From contig VWZS01003779.1 of NCBI GenBank assembly GCA_013397075.1, forward strand, positions 775,187-839,186: DNA of 64,000 nt. The letters are read 5' to 3'. The notes beneath the pieces are model-generated. The model was not told the origin of the DNA and made no database searches. It saw nothing but the letters and a program-made list of their open reading frames with translations. Shown here piece by piece: positions 55,701-64,000 of the stretch. Source of the DNA: Rhabdornis inornatus (Eukaryota; Chordata; Aves; Passeriformes; Rhabdornithidae). The position numbers and the translations under genes are program-made. Positions within the stretch are counted from its first letter, which is position 1, and each line of letters starts with the position of its first letter.

Positions 55701-56899
55701 GTAATCAAGGCTAATCCTTACTCATGGTAAGAATCAGAGCCAAATGCCTATAATCCTACTCTAGGCCACATTCCTCTGCCGTTTTCCTCTTAATATCTCT
55801 TGCTTTTTGCTCCTTGAAAACTGTTTCCTGTATTTTTGTGTTAGATTCTTGACTTAAATTTTGTATTATTTCTTTTGAGGTTTTTCTTTTCATGGGGAAT
55901 GTGTTTATTGATTTTGCCTCAGTGCCCTCTTCACTGCACTGCAGCCTGCCTTGATGTCTCCAAAGACAGTCACAGCACTGCTGCATTGCTCACATTCCAG
56001 ATTTTTAGATTTCTGGTTTATTTATGAGACTCTCAGACTTTATGTAATAAAAAAGAGGAAATAAAGTCTTTGTAGCTGCGGAGAAAGGTCTATCATAAAG
56101 GCCTGTAACAGAGAGAAAAACAAAAGACCTTCAAATTCGGTCCTCTGGTTTTGAAGACCTGGCTCAGAAGTTTTGAATAATTCCAGCTGAATGTGTTCAT
56201 GTTTGTTTTACACTGGACTGTGGGTAAGAGGGACATGGTGCACATGCACACGTAGGTGTTTGCAAAGGCTTCTTTGCCACTGTTGAACAAGTTCACTGGA
56301 GTTCTGTGCTCTAACTGGTTCTGATAGCAGTTTCTGGAGACTGATTATAACTCTAGTACCTGTGTATGCCAATTTCCTGATGTAGTGGGTTTATTGTAAT
56401 TAATAACTAACAGCTGTTCTGTGGCTTCCTGCACAGACTTATTTTGTTGGAATAATTTAGATCAGTTGTTGCCCCCAACTTTCATCTACAGCTTTGGTGT
56501 CTGTAGTGGCGTGGCCTGTGGATCCATCCAGCTTGCTAACAGCTAAAATCCCAAACTGCAGGAAACTCCCAGGGTATTCCCCAGCTCTGTGGGAAAATTC
56601 TGCTCTGAGACCTGTGGGTGATCATCTTACAACCTGGAGCATGGGAGTGAATGCTCCCTTTTATCTGGGTTTGAATGGGCTGAGCTCTGTCCAAGGTGGG
56701 GGAGCCCCCACCCTCCCCTGCCTGTGTGCCTGGCCTGTGGCAGGAGGGCTCTCCTCAAAGGCAGGCTGCCTCTTTGGGAAACAGCATCCCAGGAAACTCT
56801 GGAGAGCAGCCAGCCCAGGTGGGACTCTGCTGGGAGTGGATACCTGCCGTGGCAGAGATGGGGGTGCTAAAGGGGAGAATCAGCCAGGAAAAGCATTGT
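52731..56899. other. Intergenic, no gene supported
   Basis: The first 130 bp are still GC-rich and may be the other side of the CR1 copy. The rest is AT-rich with a 15-base A run near 52960. No coding family, RNA gene or clear repeat is recognised. Confidence 0.6.
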
Positions 56900-59210
56900 C
56901 TAAACTGAAGTTGAACATTTTCCACACCATTTTTTTCTTCTTCCTTTCTCTGTGCATCCCTGACTGATGCAGGTAACAGGAGAAACCCGATCCCCAAGTG
57001 GCAGCACATTAACAGCAGCAGGGTCCCATAGCAGCCGAGGCAGGAGGTGACTTTTGAGCCTTGGTGCATCCGATCCCATTCAGCCACCAGATCCCTGCCC
57101 CCAGAGCAGCCCCTGGAGCTTCTGCTCCAAAGCCTCTTCCAGCTCCTTCTAGCTGGGAGGGAGATCCCTGGAGAGGACCCTTTGTGCAGGGGTCACAGTT
57201 CCTGCCTCTGGAGGCATTTGCTGTTGTCATTGTTCCCTTTGGGCTCGGTGTACCTCGTTCTGTGGGAAGGACCCAAGTGCCGCTCAGGTTACTCCATCTC
57301 CCTGGAAGTTCCCAGGTGAGCTTTGAGCAAGAACTGATGGATCATGGATCATGGTTTATGGCTCTAGGCAATGCTTCAGCCCTTCTAAAATCACCAAAAA
57401 TCAATTTATTGTTTTCCACTCCTGCCTTTCCCCCTTCTCTGTTTTCCCCATAAACTGCTTAGAATAGCTCATTTTCTCTCTGAAATTTCATATAATTGTT
57501 GCAAATATAATCCTGGGGACTGAAGGACAGTAATAGGAATCCCAAATCCCTTTCTAGCCAAAGAAGAGCCAGCACAGGAAACAAAGCTGTGTTAAGATCT
57601 TTTTTCTGCCTAAGATAAGAATATGGTTTAAACTGAGGGAAGATTGCAATGTTATCAGTCATGAATTGAATGAGGAAATTTGTAGCTGGACATGTATTGG
57701 TCATGAATTCAATCAGAAAGCAAGATTTATGACCAGTCTGCAAAGTACTCATCCTAGTTTAAACTGTATTGAAATGATGTAATTTTGTATTAAATTTATA
57801 TAATGGTGGTGGAACCAAGATTAATATCTGTTTCAAGTTTGTTGTTTTTCTCCCAGTTGTTTTAGGTGGAAGTGAAGAGTAGAAAATCATTTATTTATGA
57901 AGTTTTGTGCCTGTTAGAGCTCCAGGCACCAAACTCCCCATTGGATACAGTGCCATGCTCATTCCTTCACCTGCAACAATCAACACTTCATTATCACTTT
58001 ATAATCTAGCAACTTAATTGCTACCATTAATTACTACCACTGCACAAAAATTTCCCACCAACACATGTACTAAATTCTGTGCTCAACGTAGAAACTAGGA
58101 AGACATTTTCCACAGAGTCTCAGACTGTTATTTGGGATTTGTCTGGTCATTAGAAGTGTCCTGGGATGCTGTGTAGTGTTATCTGTCACCTCTTCTCTTT
58201 CCAAATAAACTGTGGTAGTGAAGTGTGAAACCAAAACCACTTGATCCTCTGCATCTTGAAGTCACAGGGAATTAAAATGAAAAGCTTTATTGTCTAGCAA
58301 AGAATTCTTACTGCTTGTCATCAGCAGCGATGGATTTCTTCCTTGCTCTTGGAGTTTGGAAATCTCTGCCAGTGCACAGCCATGAATGAAGAGTTTTTAC
58401 GCAGACCAGTTCTTTTTTCCTTTTTTTTTTTTTCTATTGGTAGGAGTCTTGCCTGTTTCTAAATGTAAGACTTGAAGCTTTGTTTTAAATCATCTTAAAT
58501 CTAGAGGGGCTTTACAGGACAAGAGGTAGGCAAGGTACTGAAATAGCTCTTGTAGACAGGCTGTGATGTCTCCACCTGAGGCAGTGGGTTGGCCTCAGAA
58601 GTCATTGGGTACCATGAAAAAAAGTCCTTCCAAATTCTATTATTTTGTGATTAAGCAGGAACTCTCCAAAGTTTGCTCTCACCTTTATCTTGCATAAACC
58701 CAGGCTCATACCACTCTGATGAGATTTATTCCAGGAAGTTGCAGAGGCAGATTAGGAAGCCCTGGAAGAATCCAATGGCAGTTGTCTCTTCTGGCACTAC
58801 ATTTGTTTTTTGACTCCACAGTCCTAAGAGGCAATGAAAAAAAATAAAAAGAAGACACAGGACTATAAATACAAAGACATCAGAGGAAAGACTCGGTGGA
58901 TGAGTGTAATGAATGGCTAAAGATGGTTCATAGGGAGGAAATGTCAGCATTTATTACACAAAGGGGACAAATAGCTTCCTAAAATCAACGGTTTATTTTG
59001 CTGAACTTTCCTCATGGCAAACATGCAAGCTGAAGGATCAAAAGGAGTTAGGATGCACTTCATTTCTGGTGGTATCTGCTGATCAAGATTGAATTGGTGA
59101 ATATTAGGGTGAGTCTCCACCAGTCCAGCACATTGCATGTCCTTTCCCACTTGTCCATTTTCTAAAGTGTAGCAATTCACTCTTGCGATCCTGAGCAATC
59201 TCTTTCTCTT
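56900..59210. repeat. Tandem 2.3-kb segment, copy A
   Basis: This segment recurs almost unchanged at 59212-61530. By eye I find only three base differences (57087/59399, 58989/61309, 59186/61506) and one 8-bp gap (TCTCCCGT extra in copy B near 59410). The segment itself is non-coding as far as I can tell. Confidence 0.95.
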
Positions 59211-59211
59211 N
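59211..59211. other. Single N at the junction of the two copies
   Basis: One unresolved base lies exactly where copy A stops and copy B begins, which marks an assembly join. Confidence 0.98.
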
Positions 59212-61530
59212 CTAAACTGAAGTTGAACATTTTCCACACCATTTTTTTCTTCTTCCTTTCTCTGTGCATCCCTGACTGATGCAGGTAACAGGAGAAACCC
59301 GATCCCCAAGTGGCAGCACATTAACAGCAGCAGGGTCCCATAGCAGCCGAGGCAGGAGGTGACTTTTGAGCCTTGGTGCATCCGATCCCATTCAGCCATC
59401 AGATCCCTTCTCCCGTGCCCCCAGAGCAGCCCCTGGAGCTTCTGCTCCAAAGCCTCTTCCAGCTCCTTCTAGCTGGGAGGGAGATCCCTGGAGAGGACCC
59501 TTTGTGCAGGGGTCACAGTTCCTGCCTCTGGAGGCATTTGCTGTTGTCATTGTTCCCTTTGGGCTCGGTGTACCTCGTTCTGTGGGAAGGACCCAAGTGC
59601 CGCTCAGGTTACTCCATCTCCCTGGAAGTTCCCAGGTGAGCTTTGAGCAAGAACTGATGGATCATGGATCATGGTTTATGGCTCTAGGCAATGCTTCAGC
59701 CCTTCTAAAATCACCAAAAATCAATTTATTGTTTTCCACTCCTGCCTTTCCCCCTTCTCTGTTTTCCCCATAAACTGCTTAGAATAGCTCATTTTCTCTC
59801 TGAAATTTCATATAATTGTTGCAAATATAATCCTGGGGACTGAAGGACAGTAATAGGAATCCCAAATCCCTTTCTAGCCAAAGAAGAGCCAGCACAGGAA
59901 ACAAAGCTGTGTTAAGATCTTTTTTCTGCCTAAGATAAGAATATGGTTTAAACTGAGGGAAGATTGCAATGTTATCAGTCATGAATTGAATGAGGAAATT
60001 TGTAGCTGGACATGTATTGGTCATGAATTCAATCAGAAAGCAAGATTTATGACCAGTCTGCAAAGTACTCATCCTAGTTTAAACTGTATTGAAATGATGT
60101 AATTTTGTATTAAATTTATATAATGGTGGTGGAACCAAGATTAATATCTGTTTCAAGTTTGTTGTTTTTCTCCCAGTTGTTTTAGGTGGAAGTGAAGAGT
60201 AGAAAATCATTTATTTATGAAGTTTTGTGCCTGTTAGAGCTCCAGGCACCAAACTCCCCATTGGATACAGTGCCATGCTCATTCCTTCACCTGCAACAAT
60301 CAACACTTCATTATCACTTTATAATCTAGCAACTTAATTGCTACCATTAATTACTACCACTGCACAAAAATTTCCCACCAACACATGTACTAAATTCTGT
60401 GCTCAACGTAGAAACTAGGAAGACATTTTCCACAGAGTCTCAGACTGTTATTTGGGATTTGTCTGGTCATTAGAAGTGTCCTGGGATGCTGTGTAGTGTT
60501 ATCTGTCACCTCTTCTCTTTCCAAATAAACTGTGGTAGTGAAGTGTGAAACCAAAACCACTTGATCCTCTGCATCTTGAAGTCACAGGGAATTAAAATGA
60601 AAAGCTTTATTGTCTAGCAAAGAATTCTTACTGCTTGTCATCAGCAGCGATGGATTTCTTCCTTGCTCTTGGAGTTTGGAAATCTCTGCCAGTGCACAGC
60701 CATGAATGAAGAGTTTTTACGCAGACCAGTTCTTTTTTCCTTTTTTTTTTTTTCTATTGGTAGGAGTCTTGCCTGTTTCTAAATGTAAGACTTGAAGCTT
60801 TGTTTTAAATCATCTTAAATCTAGAGGGGCTTTACAGGACAAGAGGTAGGCAAGGTACTGAAATAGCTCTTGTAGACAGGCTGTGATGTCTCCACCTGAG
60901 GCAGTGGGTTGGCCTCAGAAGTCATTGGGTACCATGAAAAAAAGTCCTTCCAAATTCTATTATTTTGTGATTAAGCAGGAACTCTCCAAAGTTTGCTCTC
61001 ACCTTTATCTTGCATAAACCCAGGCTCATACCACTCTGATGAGATTTATTCCAGGAAGTTGCAGAGGCAGATTAGGAAGCCCTGGAAGAATCCAATGGCA
61101 GTTGTCTCTTCTGGCACTACATTTGTTTTTTGACTCCACAGTCCTAAGAGGCAATGAAAAAAAATAAAAAGAAGACACAGGACTATAAATACAAAGACAT
61201 CAGAGGAAAGACTCGGTGGATGAGTGTAATGAATGGCTAAAGATGGTTCATAGGGAGGAAATGTCAGCATTTATTACACAAAGGGGACAAATAGCTTCCT
61301 AAAATCAATGGTTTATTTTGCTGAACTTTCCTCATGGCAAACATGCAAGCTGAAGGATCAAAAGGAGTTAGGATGCACTTCATTTCTGGTGGTATCTGCT
61401 GATCAAGATTGAATTGGTGAATATTAGGGTGAGTCTCCACCAGTCCAGCACATTGCATGTCCTTTCCCACTTGTCCATTTTCTAAAGTGTAGCAATTCAC
61501 TCTTGCCATCCTGAGCAATCTCTTTCTCTT
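59212..61530. repeat. Tandem 2.3-kb segment, copy B
   Basis: Second copy, in direct orientation, starting CTAAACTGAAGTTGAACATT and ending CTGAGCAATCTCTTTCTCTT. It is followed by unique sequence (CAATTTTTAAATACTGACC). Confidence 0.95.
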
Positions 61531-64000
61531 CAATTTTTAAATACTGACCAGGGTTACATAGAATCCATCTTTTGTGCAAGGGGAGGTGCTTTGGAGAGCA
61601 ATAAACATCCTCTTCCTGCTATCAGGGCCCTGTGATCTGTCTGTGCCTTGCAGCTGCCGTGCTCTTGTGGGGCTGGAGATGGGAATTGTTATTTGCCAAG
61701 TCCCAGGGAAACACTGAGACCCAACAGAAAACCAGAGCTCCACGGAGGCTCTGCAGCATTTTGCACACTTTTGATGGTGCAGGAGGGTGTTTTATTCTTT
61801 TCCAGCTTTCAAAAAGTGCCTGAGAAGTAATTTTGTGTTTAAACTTAGTAGATATTTTAAACTGGCTAAACCACTTTATCTGTCAACATTTGTGCCTCCC
61901 ATCCAACCTTGCCCTGCAGTGGACTTGCAATTTCCTGTAACTATCACACATTTGCAGCAGGTAGAGGGTCCATCTGCTACATCCACCAAATCTTTTCCTA
62001 GATTTAAGCCAGAAAGGGTAATTCAATCTAGTTTACTCCTGCAGGTAATATCTACTCCAAGATTTCACCTGGCTGTCTTATTTTTGAATGCAACTTTTTT
62101 CATTGAGCAGGAAGAATCTGAGTTTCATTTATTAAAAGAGTCTTTGTTCTCATGTAGGGGGAGAATGTAGTCAGAGATAATCTTTATCTCCCAGTCTCCT
62201 GATAATACAGAAAAGCAGCTATCAGAGCTGGCTTTCAAGTAGAATGGAGAAAACAGGGCTTTTTTTCACGAAATTTCATTTTTAATTTTAAGTAATTGAA
62301 AAACAGGAAAAAAAATAATTGGCAGGGTCCCTGCATTTGAGATTACTGCAAGTAAACTTTAAATAAATTACAGATGGCTGTTTTATTTACAAAATGCTCA
62401 AAATGCCTCAATTGACAAATATATTTAGCTGGAGTGTATGATGAAGTGATAAGCAAGTCAACAAAGCAAACCAAAAATAAGAAATTACTCTCTTTTTTGA
62501 GGATGCCCACAAATGGCAAGTGTTGATAGAGAAGCACAGTCATCAGAACCAGGGGATTAATCTGCACATAATGAGGACTGGGCTCAAGCAGGAGAAGTTT
62601 CAATAACAACAATGGGAGCATTGTTGGGAAAAAAACTGCAGCAAACCCATCTGCTGGAGCCATGTGACTGAGTCCCACACAGAAAGGCAGAGGAGAGCTG
62701 AGCATCCCAGGAAAATCTGGTGCTCAGCTGAGAGGAGATCTGAGCTGGAGACTGCCTGGACCTGCCTTTGGAACACCTTTCTAATGGGGACAGAAAATAA
62801 CAGGATGCTGCAAAGAAATTGCAAATATAAAGTTCCCACTTGCCCAGTTGATGGAGTGACCTTTCCAGAAACTCTTACACATCTCCAGCCTCTGAGTCCT
62901 GGGTTTGAAATATGAATTTAAAAGGGAGGGGGGTCAGCAGGAGGGGGAAGAGGTAGAAGGGTAGTGTGTCATTTCTTTTGGTATTTTGTTTCCAGCTCTA
63001 TCCTTTGATCTCTGCAGCAGTGTAGTTCAGACAATCTGTAGAAATATTGCTAAACCAAGTTACTTTGTTATATTTTACTTCGGCCATTTGTCAGCATATG
63101 CCATAAAAATTTTAGTTTTCTCTCTTGATCTTTATCAGAGATTGCTGTTTCTCTTTGATGTCCCCCTCCTTATTTGACATTTGGATCTGGTTTCCCATTT
63201 AATTATCTAACTCTCTATTGCTATTTTAGTTTAAAAGTTCACTGCAATATTTTACTCCTCCTGTTTCTCAGTCCATTCCTCTGTGCTCCAGCTGAGACAC
63301 AAGAAAATGATGAAGGTATTCACTGTCTTAGGGAGATTTGTGCCCAAATCCTCCTGTGAACAGAGGGGAGCACAAGTTGTGGTCAGTGAGTGTGGGCAGC
63401 AAACATAATGCTGGGACATGCTGGATCTCCTAAATAAAAATATCCAGAAGCCATTCTTTGATTGCAAATATAGGTAAATATAGTCTGTTTCTTTTAGGTT
63501 TGAAAGTCTGAGATGTAAACAACCATGCAGTCAAAATAGCTGTAAAATTTCATTTCATACAGTCCCAGTTCCTACAGACCATCTTATGAAAACACCGTCC
63601 TCACTGCTTTGCTGTGTCAGAAAACAGAAGGAATTTGTAGCCCAGGGAAGGAGATTTGCTCTCAAGAGAGAGAGCTGAAGCACAGAGGACACTTTACCTC
63701 CTTAGTCCAGAAAGTTTCTCCTGATAGCTGGAAGCTCCTCAGGACAGCTGGTTCTTGGGATGTTTCACAAGCCATAGGGCCCTGGACGAGGTGGGGATGA
63801 CCAGAGAATGAGCAGGGCCAGGTCTAGGGGGTTTATTGCTGCAGAGTGTGACTGTGTCAGTGTGATGCAGGGAGGATTCTGTCTTCTGGCATGGCTGGAG
63901 AAGTGGGAACCAGTGAGGTCAGTGTGCCACATCACTGATGGGATGAAATCCTGGTGAACTCCTACAGGAACAGAGCCATTTCAGCTTCATCCCAAACACA
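61531..64000. other. Intergenic, no gene supported
   Basis: Sequence after the duplicated segment. I find no exon family, repeat or RNA gene to name. Confidence 0.6.

Noticed and set aside
58944..59450. A 168-residue open frame on the minus strand
   Set aside because: It crosses the single N between the two copies, so it joins sequences that are probably not adjacent in the real genome.
35000..64000. RNA genes, CRISPR arrays, endogenous viral elements with long terminal repeats
   Set aside because: No tRNA-like fold, spacer array or paired terminal repeat was recognised. The direct repeats seen are explained by the minisatellite and the duplicated segment.

Overview
This is vertebrate nuclear DNA, almost certainly from a bird. 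Exons are short (about 65 to 280 bp), introns are compact and GT-AG bounded, and the dispersed repeats are CR1 LINE fragments recognisable by their 3' end (CATAGAATCACAGAATGG and the conserved block after it). The exon structures decode into three genes whose order UROS-EDRF1-TEX36 matches the locus I know from human chromosome 10q26. Nothing bacterial, phage-like or CRISPR-like is present.

Layout. 1-5.8 kb: the last six coding exons of UROS (+), the heme-pathway enzyme uroporphyrinogen-III synthase; its 5' part lies left of the window. 6.6-28.4 kb: the complete 25-coding-exon EDRF1 gene (-), convergent with UROS. I rebuilt every exon; the phases close without an internal stop and give 1,228 residues (the human protein is about 1,238). 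It starts in a CpG island at about 28.25-28.57 kb that carries a TCTCGCGAGA element. 30.05-34.9 kb: the complete four-exon TEX36 gene (+, 179 residues), head-to-head with EDRF1. 35-64 kb: no gene I can support. This stretch holds AT-rich DNA that may contain distal regulatory elements, a CR1-derived GC-rich minisatellite with an assembly gap (about 51.8-52.7 kb), and a 2.3-kb segment present twice in tandem with a single N at the junction (56.9-61.5 kb), which looks like a false haplotype duplication in the assembly.

How the parts relate. UROS makes the heme precursor uroporphyrinogen III, and EDRF1 is named for a role in erythroid differentiation and globin expression. The two therefore form a convergent pair with a linked theme, and their poly(A) signals are only about 0.8 kb apart. 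TEX36 is a testis-expressed gene of poorly known function. Scattered CR1 copies lie in introns of UROS and EDRF1, around the EDRF1 promoter and in the gene-poor right half.

All identifications come from reading the sequence and comparing it with remembered family sequences. No database search was run.
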